Shown piece by piece: positions 41,296 to 50,943 of a DNA stretch of 64,000 bases. This DNA comes from Streptomyces sp. SCL15-4. GTDB lineage: Bacteria; Actinomycetota; Actinomycetes; Streptomycetales; Streptomycetaceae. The notes beneath the pieces are model-generated. The model worked only from the letters and a program-made list of their open reading frames with translations, was not told where the DNA came from and did no database searches. Position numbers and translations under genes: made by a program. The stretch is taken from assembly GCF_033366695.1 (NCBI RefSeq), contig NZ_JAOBTQ010000001.1, positions 2,604,001 to 2,668,000 of the forward strand. The letters run 5' to 3'. Position 1 is the stretch's first letter. The number at the start of each line of letters is the position of its first letter.

Positions 41296-42429
41296 TCACG
41301 CGGAGCCGACGAAGACCACCATCAGCAGCCACACCACCGGAGCCGTGGGCAGCAGCGAGTCCAGGCGGTCCATGATGCCGCCGTGGCCGGGAAGCAAGGT
41401 GCCCATGTCCTTGATGCCCAGGTCGCGCTTGATCATGGATTCGCCGAGGTCGCCCAGCGTGGCGCTGGCCGCGACCGCCAGGCCCAGCAGCAGGCCCTGC
41501 CACCAGGCTCCGCCGTCGATCAGGAACCGCATGCACAGCGCGCCCGCCACCATCGCGAACAGCACCGCGCCCAGCAGGCCCTCGCGGGTCTTGCCGGGGC
41601 TGATGCGCGGGGCGAGCTTGTGCTTGCCGAAGCGCCAGCCGACGGCGTACGCGCCGGTGTCGCTGACGACCGTCAGCAGCAGGAAGGTCAGCACCCGCCA
41701 GGGACCGTCGTCGGCGGCGAGCATCAGCGCGACGAAGGTGGCGAGGAAGGGGACGTAGAACGCGGCGAAGACACCGGCCGTGACGTCCTTGAGATAGCCC
41801 TCCGGCCGCTCCGTCATGCGCCAGACCAGGGTGGCCAGGGCGGTGAGGGCCATGGCCACCCACGCGCCCTCGGCGCCGCGCGCATAGCCGGCGACGACCA
41901 TGGCCGCACCGCCCACCGCGAGCGGCACGAGCGGCGCCCGGATCTCCTTGCGCTCCTGGAGCCTGCTGGTCAGCTCCCACAGTCCGACGACGACGGCGAC
42001 CGCTATCACGCCGACGAACACGGCCTTGACGACGAACAGGGACGCGACGATCACCACGCCGAGCCCGACGCCGACCCCTATGGCGGCGCCCAGGTCGCGG
42101 CCCGCGCTCTTCTTCTGCGGCGCCGGCGGCGGCTGCGGGACGTCGGGCATGGGCTCCGGGTTCTGGGTCTCGGCCGGGAGCTCCCGGGCCTGGAACGTCT
42201 CGTCTCGGAACAGGGGCCCGCTCAGCCGAGCGGCCCCCCGGTCGTCGTCCTGGTCTCCGCCATACGCGGGGCCGTCGGGCACGATGGGCATGGGGCGAGT
42301 GTGCTGCGCCTCAGGCGCATCGTACGCGGGACCCGCCGGGGCAGCCCTCTGGACAGGTCCACCCGCGGTGGACCCCCAGTAACCGGCCTGCCCCGCCGGT
42401 GGCGGCGCCCCCCAGGAAGAGTCGCTCAT
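41296..42429 (-). CDS. cdsA: Phosphatidate cytidylyltransferase
   Basis: The 377-residue membrane enzyme makes CDP-diacylglycerol from phosphatidate and CTP. The C-terminal signature is visible as SMIKRDLGIKDMGTLLPGHG followed by GIMDRLDSLL (S-x3-R-x4-K-D-x5-PGHGGxxDRxD). Multiple hydrophobic helices span residues about 125-300, and KTREGLLG precedes the catalytic part. The first 110 residues are a proline-rich, probably disordered extension, which is common in Streptomyces. Its ATG shares one base with the frr stop (TGATG), so translation is coupled. Confidence 0.92.
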   Translation of the reverse strand: MSDSSWGAPPPAGQAGYWGSTAGGPVQRAAPAGPAYDAPEAQHTRPMPIVPDGPAYGGDQDDDRGAARLSGPLFRDETFQARELPAETQNPEPMPDVPQPPPAPQKKSAGRDLGAAIGVGVGLGVVIVASLFVVKAVFVGVIAVAVVVGLWELTSRLQERKEIRAPLVPLAVGGAAMVVAGYARGAEGAWVAMALTALATLVWRMTERPEGYLKDVTAGVFAAFYVPFLATFVALMLAADDGPWRVLTFLLLTVVSDTGAYAVGWRFGKHKLAPRISPGKTREGLLGAVLFAMVAGALCMRFLIDGGAWWQGLLLGLAVAASATLGDLGESMIKRDLGIKDMGTLLPGHGGIMDRLDSLLPTAPVVWLLMVVFVGSA

Positions 42430-42986
42430 CAGACTTCGAGCAGTTCCGTTTCCTTGTGCTTCAGAAGCTCGTCCACCTGGGCGACGTACTTCGCCGTCAG
42501 GTCGTCGAGGTCCTTCTCCGCACGGCGGCCCTCGTCCTCACCGATGTCGCCGTCCTTGATGGCCTTGTCGATGGTGTCCTTGGCCTTGCGGCGCACGGAA
42601 CGGATCGAGACCTTCGAGTCCTCGGCCTTGCTCTTGGCGACCTTGATGTACTCGCGGCGGCGCTCCTCGGTCAGCTCGGGGAACACCACCCGGATGATGT
42701 TTCCGTCGTTGCTGGGGTTGACGCCCAGGTCGGAGTCGCGGATCGCCTGCTCGATGTTGCGCAGCGCGCTCTTGTCGAACGGGGTCACGACCGCCATGCG
42801 CGGCTCCGGCACGGAGAACGAGGCCATCTGGTTGATCGGCGTCAGCGCACCGTAGTAGTCGGCCACGATCTTGTTGAACATCGCCGGGTGCGCACGGCCG
42901 GTGCGGATCGCGGCGAAGTCCTCCTTGGCGACCACGACGGCCTTCTCCATCTTCTCCTCGGCCTCGAGGAGGGTCTCTTCGATCAC
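42429..42986 (-). CDS. frr: Ribosome recycling factor
   Basis: The 185-residue protein has the normal RRF length and pattern: [20 protein letters not shown], then [20 protein letters not shown], and the C-terminal helix ending [14 protein letters not shown]. With EF-G it splits post-termination ribosomes. The GTG at 42986 has AGGAG 6 nt upstream, and the longer frame to 43136 is rejected. It lies after a hairpin following pyrH and overlaps cdsA by one base. Confidence 0.95.
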   Translation of the reverse strand: MIEETLLEAEEKMEKAVVVAKEDFAAIRTGRAHPAMFNKIVADYYGALTPINQMASFSVPEPRMAVVTPFDKSALRNIEQAIRDSDLGVNPSNDGNIIRVVFPELTEERRREYIKVAKSKAEDSKVSIRSVRRKAKDTIDKAIKDGDIGEDEGRRAEKDLDDLTAKYVAQVDELLKHKETELLEV

Positions 42987-43102
42987 CACTTGCTCCTGCG
43001 TGTCTTGAGTAAGGCCCGGCTCCGGTTCCTGCGTCGGTCGGCGGCCGGCTGCGTCGCGTCTTCTTCCTGCACGGTTCCCGACCGGCAGGACATTGTCCAT
43101 CC

Positions 43103-43149
43103 CCCGGCCGGTGACGGCCCCTTCACGGGGCCGCACGTCACCGGCCGGG
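43103..43149 (-). terminator. Large hairpin between pyrH and frr
   Basis: CCCGGCCGGTGACG (43103-43116) pairs with CGTCACCGGCCGGG (43136-43149), and GGCCCC/GGGGCC extend the stem around TTCAC. It starts 10 bp after the pyrH stop on the minus strand. It may terminate or attenuate transcription into frr-cdsA. Confidence 0.7.
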
Positions 43150-43159
43150 TTGATCCGGG

Positions 43160-43918
43160 TCAGTCCCGGCTGTCCTGGTCACCCACCAGCGTGCCGATCT
43201 TCTCACCCTTGACGGCACGGGCGATATTGCCCTCCGCGAGAAGCTCGAAGACGAGGATCGGGAGCCTGTTGTCACGGCACAGCGTGATGGCGGTGGCGTC
43301 GGCGACCTTGAGGTCCCGGGTGATGACCTCGCCGTAGCCGAGCGCGTCGAACTTGACGGCGTCGGGGTTGGTCTTGGGGTCGGAGTCGTAGACCCCGTCC
43401 ACGCCGTTCTTGCCCATGAGCAGCGCCTCGGCGTCGATCTCCAGGGCGCGCTGGGCGGCGGTGGTGTCGGTGGAGAAGTAGGGCATGCCCATGCCGGCGC
43501 CGAAGATGACCACGCGGCCCTTCTCCAGGTGGCGCACGGCGCGCAGCGGGATGTACGGCTCGGCGACCTGGCCCATGGTGATGGCGGTCTGCACGCGGGA
43601 CTGGATGCCCTCCTTCTCCAGGAAGTCCTGGAGGGCGAGGCAGTTCATCACGGTGCCGAGCATGCCCATGTAGTCGGAGCGGGCGCGGTCCATACCGCGC
43701 TGCTGGAGTTCGGCGCCGCGGAAGAAGTTGCCGCCGCCGATGACGACCGCGACCTGGGCCCCGTCGCGCACGACGGCCGCGATCTCACGGGCGATCTTGT
43801 GCACCACGTCCGGGTCGACGCCCAGGCCCCCGCCGCCGGAGAAGGCCTCTCCGGACAGCTTCAGCAGAAACCGGCCGCGTACTTTGCCGTCGTCGCTCTT
43901 CTGGGCCTTGGTGGTCAT
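43160..43918 (-). CDS. pyrH: UMP kinase
   Basis: The 252-residue amino acid kinase family protein phosphorylates UMP to UDP. Visible motifs are [14 protein letters not shown] at the N-terminus, [14 protein letters not shown] near residue 60, [20 protein letters not shown] and [18 protein letters not shown]. The ATG at 43918 has GAGG upstream. The frame to 43948 includes an unlikely ten-residue leader. It sits in the conserved rpsB-tsf-pyrH-frr order. Confidence 0.95.
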   Translation of the reverse strand: MTTKAQKSDDGKVRGRFLLKLSGEAFSGGGGLGVDPDVVHKIAREIAAVVRDGAQVAVVIGGGNFFRGAELQQRGMDRARSDYMGMLGTVMNCLALQDFLEKEGIQSRVQTAITMGQVAEPYIPLRAVRHLEKGRVVIFGAGMGMPYFSTDTTAAQRALEIDAEALLMGKNGVDGVYDSDPKTNPDAVKFDALGYGEVITRDLKVADATAITLCRDNRLPILVFELLAEGNIARAVKGEKIGTLVGDQDSRD

Positions 43919-43957
43919 GGGGGATCCCGCCTCTTTCACGTGTTGCACATACGAAGA

Positions 43958-44007
43958 AGGCCATTGCCGATGGGGTCGCTTTTCGCTCCCATGCGCGGCA
44001 ATGGCCT
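43958..44007 (-). terminator. Hairpin between tsf and pyrH
   Basis: AGGCCATTGCCG (43958-43969) pairs with CGGCAATGGCCT (43996-44007), and ATGGG/CCCAT continue the stem toward the loop. It lies in the 216-bp gap between the tsf stop and the pyrH start, on the transcribed minus strand, and could be a terminator or attenuator. Confidence 0.65.
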
Positions 44008-44134
44008 CCTCGTCAGATCTGCTGCCGTCCGCCGCACGCCGGGCTGTGGCGATGGGGACGGACGACTGCGGTCGACCCTATCGGCATTTCCTCGCGGATC
44101 CGTCCGGGGGTCGCGCGTCGATCGCGGTACGGAC

Positions 44135-44971
44135 TCAGATGCCGACCTTGATGCGCGAGAAGCGCTTCAGGGTGACACCGGCCTCGTCCAGGACCTTCTG
44201 GACCGACTTCTTGTTGTCCAGCGCGTACGGCTGACCGAGCAGCGTGGCGTCCTTGAAGAAGCCGTTCAGGCGACCCTCGACGATCTTGGCGATCGCGGCC
44301 TCGGGCTTGCCCTCGGCGCGGGTGGTCTCCTCGGCGATACGGCGCTCGGACTCGACGACGTCCGCCGGCACGTCCTCCTTGGCCAGGTACTTCGGCGCGA
44401 AGGCGGCGATGTGCTGGGCGACGCCCTTGGCGACCTCGGCGTTGGGCTTGTCGAGCTCGACCAGGACACCGATCTGCGGGGGCAGGTCGGGCATGGTGCG
44501 GTGCATGTAGGCGGTGACGTAGCCGTCGGAGAACTGCGCGAAGCGGTCCAGGACGATCTTCTCGCCGAGGTTGGCGTTGGCCTCGTCCACGTACGCCTGG
44601 ACGGTCTTGCCGGACTCGATCTCGGAGGCCAGCAGGGCCTCGATGTCGGCCGGGTTCGTCTTGGCGGCGTGCTCGGCGATGGCCTTGGCCACGGCCTGGA
44701 ACTTCTCGCCCTTGGCGACGAAGTCCGTCTCGCACTTCAGCTCGACCAGGACACCGGAGGAGTTGTCGTCGGCGATGATGGAGACCACGGCGCCGTTCTC
44801 GGCGGAGCGGCCCTCGCGCTTGGCGACGCCCTTCTGGCCCTTGATGCGCAGCGCTTCGACAGCCTTCTCGACGTTGCCCTCGGCCTCGTCCAGCGCCTTC
44901 TTGCAGTCCATCATGCCGGCGCCGGTCAGCTCACGGAGCTTCTTGACGTCGGCGGCGGTGTAGTTCGCCAT
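44135..44971 (-). CDS. tsf: Elongation factor Ts
   Basis: The 278-residue protein is the nucleotide exchange factor for EF-Tu. The N-terminal signature LRELTGAGMMDCKKALDEAE and the core motif LVELKCETDFVA are clear, and the C-terminal dimerisation region ends KRFSRIKVGI. The ATG at 44971 gives the standard start (MANYTAADVKKLRELTG). It follows rpsB after a hairpin and precedes pyrH. Confidence 0.95.
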   Translation of the reverse strand: MANYTAADVKKLRELTGAGMMDCKKALDEAEGNVEKAVEALRIKGQKGVAKREGRSAENGAVVSIIADDNSSGVLVELKCETDFVAKGEKFQAVAKAIAEHAAKTNPADIEALLASEIESGKTVQAYVDEANANLGEKIVLDRFAQFSDGYVTAYMHRTMPDLPPQIGVLVELDKPNAEVAKGVAQHIAAFAPKYLAKEDVPADVVESERRIAEETTRAEGKPEAAIAKIVEGRLNGFFKDATLLGQPYALDNKKSVQKVLDEAGVTLKRFSRIKVGI

Positions 44972-45067
44972 GAGTCTGTGAGTCTTTCTCGAAGTCTGGT
45001 TTAGATCCGCACGGTCGCGACCCACATGTAGTCGCGGACCGCGTACGCCGTGCCGACCTACGGGTGA

Positions 45068-45116
45068 ACAGCGGGGGCGGATTTCAACGCGCCGGAAGCG
45101 CTACCGCCCCCGCTGT
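45068..45116 (-). terminator. Hairpin between rpsB and tsf
   Basis: ACAGCGGGGGCGG (45068-45080) pairs perfectly with CCGCCCCCGCTGT (45104-45116) 20 bp after the rpsB stop. As both genes are co-oriented it may reduce read-through from rpsB into tsf. Confidence 0.68.
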
Positions 45117-45136
45117 CGAACGCTGACGGACCGGCG

Positions 45137-46057
45137 TCAGGCCTGCTCGCCCTCGGCGGCCGGGGCCTCGGCGGCAGCGGCCTCGGCAGCCGGCGCCTCG
45201 GCGGCGGGAGCCTCGGCGGCGGGGGCCTCGGCAGCGGGGGCCTCGACGGCAGCGGCGTCGGCGGCCGGGGCCTCCTCGGCCTTCTTCTCACCCTCCAGCA
45301 GGTCGCGCTCCCACTCGGCGAGCGGCTCGCCCGCGGCCTTCTCGCCCTTGTCACCGGTGGCGACGCCGGAGCGGGCGATGAGGCCCTCGGCGACGGCGTC
45401 GGCGATCACACGGGTGAGCAGGGTGACGGAGCGGATCGCGTCGTCGTTGCCCGGGATCTTGTAGTCGACCTCGTCGGGGTCGCAGTTGGTGTCGAGGATC
45501 GCGACGACCGGAATGTTCAGCTTCCGGGCCTCACCAACGGCGATGTGCTCCTTCTTGGTGTCCACGATCCAGACGGCGCTGGGCACCTTCTGCATCTCGC
45601 GGATACCACCGAGGGTCTTCTCCAGCTTGGCCTTCTCGCGGGAGAGGACCAGCAGCTCCTTCTTGGTCAGACCGGAGGCGGCGACGTCCTCGAAGTCGAT
45701 CTGCTCGAGCTCCTTCAGGCGCTGCAGACGCTTGTAGACGGTCGAGAAGTTGGTGAGCATGCCGCCCAGCCAGCGCTGGTTGACGTAAGGCATGCCGACG
45801 CGGGTGGCCTGCTCGGCGATGGCCTCCTGCGCCTGCTTCTTCGTGCCGACGAACATGACCGTGCCGCCGTGGGCCACGGTCTCCTTGACGAACTCGTAGG
45901 CGCGGTCGATGTACGACAGCGACTGGAGCAGGTCGATGATGTAGATGCCGTTGCGCTCGGTGAAGATGAAGCGCTTCATCTTCGGGTTCCAGCGACGGGT
46001 CTGGTGACCGAAGTGGACGCCGCTCTCCAGCAGCTCCCGCATCGTGACGACGGCCAT
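45137..46057 (-). CDS. rpsB: 30S ribosomal protein S2
   Basis: The 306-residue protein has the S2 signatures [20 protein letters not shown] and [20 protein letters not shown]. It is longer than E. coli S2 because of a C-terminal tail of about 45 residues made of APAAE-type repeats, as in other actinobacteria. The ATG at 46057 has AAGGAG 8 nt upstream. The upstream region to 46331 is divergent with the M23-like gene, and TACACT at 46233-46228 on the minus strand may be its -10 element. Confidence 0.95.
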   Translation of the reverse strand: MAVVTMRELLESGVHFGHQTRRWNPKMKRFIFTERNGIYIIDLLQSLSYIDRAYEFVKETVAHGGTVMFVGTKKQAQEAIAEQATRVGMPYVNQRWLGGMLTNFSTVYKRLQRLKELEQIDFEDVAASGLTKKELLVLSREKAKLEKTLGGIREMQKVPSAVWIVDTKKEHIAVGEARKLNIPVVAILDTNCDPDEVDYKIPGNDDAIRSVTLLTRVIADAVAEGLIARSGVATGDKGEKAAGEPLAEWERDLLEGEKKAEEAPAADAAAVEAPAAEAPAAEAPAAEAPAAEAAAAEAPAAEGEQA

Positions 46058-46331
46058 GGCCGTATCTCCTTGGTGTTCTCGGTTGTGCCGCGTCCGCCGG
46101 TCGGCGGTCGCGCCTGACGCCCGCGTTGCGCCGTGCCACGAAGGACCGAGGGGCGCTTGGTAGGAACCGTTGCCGGCCGCCGTACCGGGGCGTGCGAAGT
46201 CGACCCGGTGACCCGGATCGCCAGAAGAAGTGTACGGGACCGACGGAGCGGCGGGTGACGGCGCTGTCCACAACCGGCGGGTAGTCCACAGGCCGGGGCC
46301 GTGGGGGGCGGGGTGCGGGACGGTGTGCGGC

Positions 46332-46889
46332 ATGCGCTCTGTGACGTTCTGGACGGCTCTGCCGCTGCTGCTGGCGGCGGCCCTGCTCACCCCTCCGGCC
46401 CGGGCGGACGCCCCGCCTCCGGCCCCGCCGTCGGCCCCTGGCCCCGAGGTTCCGGCGCTCGCTCGCGCCTGGCCGGTCGGCACCCGCCCGCCGGTCCTGC
46501 GGGGCTGGCGGCCACCGCCGACGGTCTACGGCCCCGGGCACCGGGGAGTGGACCTGGCGGCGCCGCCCGGCTCACCCGTACGTGCGGTGGCACCCGGCCG
46601 GGTGCTCTTCGCGGGCCGGGTGGCGGGCAGGGGCGTGGTCTCGCTGGAACTGCGGGGAACGGACCTGCGCACGACGTACGAGCCGGTACGGGCCTCGGTG
46701 GGGAAGGGCGACGAGGTGGCGGCGGGCGAGGCGGTGGGGGCGCTGGAGGCGGGCCCGCACTGCGGCCCGGCCTCCTGCCTCCACTGGGGCCTGCTGAGGG
46801 ACGGAACCTACCTGGACCCGCTGTCCCTGCTCCCGCCGTGGCTGCTGCACACCGGCCCGTCGAGACTGCTACCGGTCCGGCCGGCTTAG
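46332..46889 (+). CDS. Secreted M23-like protein with incomplete metal site
   Basis: The 185-residue protein has a signal peptide ([20 protein letters not shown]), a proline-rich linker and a LytM/M23 fold: [20 protein letters not shown] with His70 and Asp74, then [14 protein letters not shown] with His151. In active M23 enzymes the last motif is HxH. Here the first position is Cys149, so hydrolysis is doubtful and a binding or regulatory role is possible. The last codons (SRLLPVRPA) run into the first copy of the 42-bp repeat. The ATG at 46332 is preferred over an upstream start at 46230. Confidence 0.8.
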   Translation: MRSVTFWTALPLLLAAALLTPPARADAPPPAPPSAPGPEVPALARAWPVGTRPPVLRGWRPPPTVYGPGHRGVDLAAPPGSPVRAVAPGRVLFAGRVAGRGVVSLELRGTDLRTTYEPVRASVGKGDEVAAGEAVGALEAGPHCGPASCLHWGLLRDGTYLDPLSLLPPWLLHTGPSRLLPVRPA

Positions 46890-46892
46890 ACG

Positions 46893-47125
46893 GCCCTGAT
46901 GGGCTGCCGCCGGTCCGGCCGGCTTGGGCGGCCCTGCTCGGCTGCTGTCGGTCCAGTCGGCTTTAGGCGGCCCTGCTCGGTTGCTGCCGGTCCGGCCGGC
47001 TCAGGCGCGCGGCTCTGCTCGACTGCTGTCGGCCCGGCCGGCCTAGGCTCGCGGCTCTGCTCGACTGCTGTCGGCCCGGCCGGCCTAGGCTCGCGGCTCT
47101 GCTCGACTGCTGTCGGCCCGGCCGA
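46893..47125. repeat. 42-bp tandem repeat array, about six copies
   Basis: Units built on CTGCTCGACTGCTGTCGGCC begin at 46893, 46931, 46970, 47012, 47054 and 47096, so spacing settles to exactly 42 bp in the last three nearly identical copies and is 38-42 bp in the older ones. The array starts at the 3' end of the M23-like gene. Since 42 is a multiple of three, both strands show repetitive open frames (AVGPAGLGSRLCST, AGPTAVEQSREPRP), but none has a start signal. Confidence 0.85.
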
Positions 47126-47988
47126 ATCGGCCCGCGCGCCGGCAACCGGCCATCGCGGGACGGCCCGCACAGCCGCCGACCACCCGACTCGGATCGGCTC
47201 AGCAGGAATCGGCCGCACAGCCGCCGACCGCACGGCCCGGATCGGCCCGCGCGGCCGCCGCCGCACGGCCTGGATCGACCCGGTCTGGATCGGCCCGCCT
47301 GCCGACTACCGGCCCATCCTGGGACGGTCCGCACGGCCGCCGACCGTACGGCCTGGGCCGACGCGCGCCGGCTACCGGCCCACCCCGGGACAGCCCACGC
47401 GGCCACTGACCGCACGGCCAGGGTCGGCCCAGCCGCCTGCATTGACCCTCGTAGCCGCTACCGGCCCGACCTGGGACGGCCCGCGCGGCCACCGACCGCA
47501 CGGCCTGGATCGACCCGGTCTGGATCGGCCCGCCTGACGACTACCGGCCCATCGTGGGATGGCCCGCACGGCCGCCGACCACCCGACCTGGGCCGACCCG
47601 CGCGCCGGCTACCGCCCCACCCCGGGACAGCCCACACGGCCACTGACCGCACGGTCAGGGTCGGCCCAGCCGCCTGCATTGACCCTCGTAGCCGCTACCG
47701 GCCCGACCTGGGACGGCCCGCGCGGCCACCGACCGCACGGCCTGGATCGACCCGGTCTGGATCGGCCCGCCTGACGACTACCGGCCCATCGTGGGATGGC
47801 CCGCACGGCCGCCGACCACCCGACCTGGGCCGACCCGCGCGCCGGCTACCGCCCCGCCCCGGGACAAGCCCACGCGGCCACTGATCGCACGGCCCGGATC
47901 GACCCGCGTAGCGGCTACCGGTCCACCCTGGGACGGCTCACACGGCCGCCGCCCGTCCGGCCCCTCTGGCGGGTCCGCGCGGTCGGGG
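47126..47988. repeat. Higher-order repeat island (83/68/86-bp units, 237-bp period)
   Basis: A CTACCG-anchored unit recurs at 47306, 47372, 47458, 47541, 47609, 47695, 47778, 47846 and 47915. The spacings 86, 83, 68 repeat to give a 237-bp higher-order unit: CGCCTGCATT occurs at 47434 and 47671 within long stretches of near identity. Sub-units share elements such as CGACCGCACGGCC and GACCTGGGACGG. The island ends at the TetR gene. No gene is supported in it, and no function is known. Confidence 0.8.
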
Positions 47989-48570
47989 TCAGCCCGTCAC
48001 GCCTCGCAGGGCCATGGTCACGGCCGCGTCCGTGATCACCGTGGGGTCCTCGGCGGCGCCCAGTTCGATCCGCCGCACCGCCGCGTCCACCACGCCCTGC
48101 ACCAGCATCGCCGCCAGCCGGGGCTGCTCGTGTCCCAGCTCCCCCAACGCCTCGACGATCATCGCGACGAGTCCCCCGTGCGCCGCCCGGATCTTCTCCC
48201 GAGCCCCGGCGTCCAGTTCGCTCGCGGAGATGGCCACCACCGCCCGGTGCCGCCCGTCGCCGACCAGCGCGAGCTGCCGGCGCACGTACGCCTCGACCTT
48301 GTCCTCGGCCGAGCCGGCCCGCTCCATCGCCGCCGCGACCTCGGCCGCCCACACCGGGAAGTCGACCTCGCACAGCTCCTCGACCACCGCGGCCCGCGAC
48401 CGGAAGTACTCGTACACGGACGACCGCGCCAGTCCCGTGCGCTCCGCCAGCGCGGGGAAGGTCAGCGCCTCCGTCCCGCCCTCGGACAGCAGGGACCGAG
48501 CCGCGTCCAGCAGGGCGGCTCGCTGCATCGACCGGTGTTCGGCCACGGAGGCCGCTCGAATCCTTGGCAC
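47989..48570 (-). CDS. TetR-family regulator
   Basis: The 193-residue protein has the TetR helix-turn-helix at about residues 15-60 (RAALLDAARSLLSEGGTEAL, then LAERTGLARSSVYEYFRSRA) and a helical C-terminal ligand domain ending VTMALRGVTG. The GTG at 48570 is chosen because TAAAGT lies exactly 7 nt upstream, the layout of a leaderless Streptomyces transcript. A GTG three codons up is an alternative. It lies between the repeat island and whiG, and no target is evident. Confidence 0.83.
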   Translation of the reverse strand: MPRIRAASVAEHRSMQRAALLDAARSLLSEGGTEALTFPALAERTGLARSSVYEYFRSRAAVVEELCEVDFPVWAAEVAAAMERAGSAEDKVEAYVRRQLALVGDGRHRAVVAISASELDAGAREKIRAAHGGLVAMIVEALGELGHEQPRLAAMLVQGVVDAAVRRIELGAAEDPTVITDAAVTMALRGVTG

Positions 48571-48610
48571 GCCGGACACTTTACGGACACGCCCTGCCGG
48601 AAGGGAGGAC

Positions 48611-49453
48611 TCAGCGGCCGAAGCCCGCCAGCTTGGCCCGGAGCTGGAGCACGGACTTGGTGTGGATCTGGCTGACCCGGCTCTCGGTGACGCCGAGCAC
48701 ATTGCCGATCTCGGCGAGGGTCAGGCCCTCGTAGTAGTACAGCGTGACGACGGTCTTCTCCCGCTCGGGCAGGGTGTTGATCGCCCGGGCCAGGAACCGC
48801 CGCAGCTCCCGGTCCTCGGCCACCTCCACCGGATTGTCGGCGGCGGTGTCCTCCAGGGTGTCCATCAGGCTGAGCCGGTCCCCGCCCTCGCCGCCGACGT
48901 GCAGCAACTCCTCCAGGGCGACCACGTTGGCCAGCGACAGCTGGCTGAACACCGCGTGCAGCTCGTCGACCTCCATGCCCAGCTCGGCGGCGACCTCGCC
49001 TTCCGTCGGCGTCCGTCGCAGCCGCGCCTCCAAAGTGGCGTAGGCGCGCTCGACGTTGCGCGCCTTCTGCCGGACCGAGCGGGGGATCCAGTCCAGCGCC
49101 CGCAGCTCGTCGATCATGGCGCCGCGGATCCGGGTGATCGCGTACGTCTCGAACTTGATCTCCCGGTCGATGTCGAACTTCTCGATCGCGTCGATCAGCC
49201 CGAACACTCCCGAGGACACGAAGTCGGCCTGCTCCACGTTGGGCGGCAGCCCGACACTGACCCGGCCCGCCACGTACTTGACCAGCGGCGAGTAGTGCAG
49301 GATCAGCTGCTCCCGCAACCGGTCGTCCCCCGTCGCCTTGTACGACCGCCACAGCTCGTCGAGCGTCGAGGGTGCGGGCGGTCGGGCGCTGCCACCGTCG
49401 CGGGCGGCTGGGGGGATCGCCGCCCGGTCGGACCCGGAGGTGTGCTGGGGCAT
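48611..49453 (-). CDS. whiG: Sporulation sigma factor WhiG
   Basis: The 280-residue sigma factor belongs to the FliA/WhiG group. Region 2 is visible as [16 protein letters not shown] and [20 protein letters not shown], with [15 protein letters not shown]. Region 3 includes [20 protein letters not shown], and region 4 the helix-turn-helix [20 protein letters not shown]. WhiG starts sporulation of aerial hyphae by activating whiH and whiI. The ATG at 49453 has AAGG upstream. An extended frame to 49597 is rejected. Its place near rpsB and dprA is the standard Streptomyces one. Confidence 0.95.
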   Translation of the reverse strand: MPQHTSGSDRAAIPPAARDGGSARPPAPSTLDELWRSYKATGDDRLREQLILHYSPLVKYVAGRVSVGLPPNVEQADFVSSGVFGLIDAIEKFDIDREIKFETYAITRIRGAMIDELRALDWIPRSVRQKARNVERAYATLEARLRRTPTEGEVAAELGMEVDELHAVFSQLSLANVVALEELLHVGGEGGDRLSLMDTLEDTAADNPVEVAEDRELRRFLARAINTLPEREKTVVTLYYYEGLTLAEIGNVLGVTESRVSQIHTKSVLQLRAKLAGFGR

Positions 49454-49782
49454 TCGTCGCCTTGTGCCGTTCTGCCGTGAAGTGCCGTGAAGTGCTGGAA
49501 GTGGATGGAAGTAGAAGGAGGTGGGGTCGGTACGGAGAAGGGGCCTTACTGGGTGAGGTGTCGGTCTGATGTCGGGTTGACGCGGTCTGCGTCGCACCTT
49601 TGTGAGCGTAGCGTGACTGCGGAGTCGCGGTGCGCGAACAAGACGGCTCCACTCCTGCGCGGGGGCGCGCGCCGGGAGGGTGACCGCGCACTACGGCTCG
49701 CTCTCCGTGACCGGCCGGGAGCGCCAACTCCGGGAAACCCCAAGGGTGTCGGGGGTTCCCCCGGACGGCCGAACACGGTCGG
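49454..49782. other. Intergenic region between whiG and dprA
   Basis: No gene is supported. The part next to whiG is relatively rich in G/A repeats (for example GTGCCGTGAAGTGCCGTGAA at 49478-49497, a 10-bp direct repeat) and must hold the whiG promoter, which I could not pin down. The part next to dprA contains a hairpin at 49732-49760. Confidence 0.5.
49732..49760 (-). terminator. Hairpin after dprA
   Basis: GGGAAACCCC and GGGGGTTCCC form an imperfect stem around AAGGGTGTC, 23 bp beyond the dprA stop on the minus strand. Confidence 0.45.
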
Positions 49783-50943
49783 TCAGCACAGTCGGTCACC
49801 GTCGCGGACCGAGGTGACCGCCTGGCGTGTCAACTTCCAGCCATCGCCGTGTCGTTCGACATAGCCAAGTGCTCGGAGTTCGTACAGTCTCGCGATCGCG
49901 TCCTCCGGGGTGGTGCGCGCGCCGAGCGCGATCTCCTCGGCGGGGGCCGCGCGGTTGCCGGGCAGCGCGGCGAGCACCCCTCGGGTGTGCGGTTCCAGCA
50001 GGTCGCGCGGGAGCACCGGGCCGCGCCGGACGGGGGCGAGATCGCCCATGGCGCCGACGAGTTCGATGATCTCCGTGGCGTCGGTGACCAGGGTGGCCTC
50101 GTCGCGCAGCAGGTCGTGCACGCCCGCGGAGAGGGCGCTGGTGACCGGGCCGGGCACGCCCATGGTGAACCGGCCGAGGCGCCGCGCGGCCCGCGCGGTG
50201 GCCAGCGAGCCGCTGCGGCGGGCGGCCTCCACGACGACGGTGCCTGTGGTCAGGGCGGCGATGACGCGGTTGCGGAGGATGAACCGGCCGGGGGTCGGAT
50301 GGTCGCCGGGCGGCAGCTCGCCGACCACCAGTCCCTGGTGGGCGATGCGGGTGAGCAGGGCGGCGTGGCCGCGAGGGTAGGACTGGTCGACGCCGCAGGC
50401 GAGGACGGCGACGGTCGCGCCGCGGGCGGCGAGCGCGCCCCGGTGGGCGGCGCCGTCGATGCCGTAGGCGCCGCCCGACACCACCACCCAGCCGCGCTCG
50501 GCGAGGCCGGCGGCGAGGGTGGCCGCCGCGTGGGTGCCGTACTCGGTGCAGGCGCGGGCGCCGACCACGGCCACGGACCGCAGGGCCCACATGCGCAGGC
50601 TGGGCCGGCCGCGCACCCACAGGCCGAGGGGCCGCGCGTCCCCGAGGTCGTCGAGCTGGCGGGGCCACTCGCCGTCCCCCGGGCACACGAACCGCGCCCC
50701 GGCGGCCCGGCCGAGAGCGAGATCCCGCTCCGGCTCGGCCCGCGCGGCCCGCGCGACGAGCCCCGCCCACCGGGTGGCGGTCACTCCCGGCAGGGCTTCG
50801 TCCCCGCACCGCAGCCGCCGCACCACCTCCGCCACCCCGAACTCCCGCACCCACCGCCCGCCGGTCTCGTCCCCCGGCTCGATCACCCGCCCGAGGAACA
50901 CCCGCCCGAGCAGTTCGTCACCGGTTTCCTCCGCGCCGGTCAC
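49783..50943 (-). CDS. dprA: DNA processing protein DprA
   Basis: The 386-residue protein has the DprA Rossmann fold: SVAVVGARACTEYGTHAAAT near residue 123, VVSGGAYGIDGAAHRGAL, then VLACGVDQSYPRGHAALL and RFILRNRVIAALTTGTVVVE. A C-terminal winged-helix region is present (LAALPGNRAAPAEEIALG). It binds single-stranded DNA and loads RecA, classically in transformation. Its GTG overlaps the stop of the ComM-type gene (GTGA), a conserved pairing. Confidence 0.92.
   Translation of the reverse strand: MTGAEETGDELLGRVFLGRVIEPGDETGGRWVREFGVAEVVRRLRCGDEALPGVTATRWAGLVARAARAEPERDLALGRAAGARFVCPGDGEWPRQLDDLGDARPLGLWVRGRPSLRMWALRSVAVVGARACTEYGTHAAATLAAGLAERGWVVVSGGAYGIDGAAHRGALAARGATVAVLACGVDQSYPRGHAALLTRIAHQGLVVGELPPGDHPTPGRFILRNRVIAALTTGTVVVEAARRSGSLATARAARRLGRFTMGVPGPVTSALSAGVHDLLRDEATLVTDATEIIELVGAMGDLAPVRRGPVLPRDLLEPHTRGVLAALPGNRAAPAEEIALGARTTPEDAIARLYELRALGYVERHGDGWKLTRQAVTSVRDGDRLC

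Noticed and set aside
46899..47537. 212-codon plus-strand frame in the repeat island
   Set aside because: The frame stays open because 42 bp is a multiple of three; no start signal, and both strands show equal repetitive frames.
47126..47988. CRISPR array
   Set aside because: Whole units repeat, including the parts that would be spacers, repeats are not 25-40 bp with unique spacers, and no cas genes are near.
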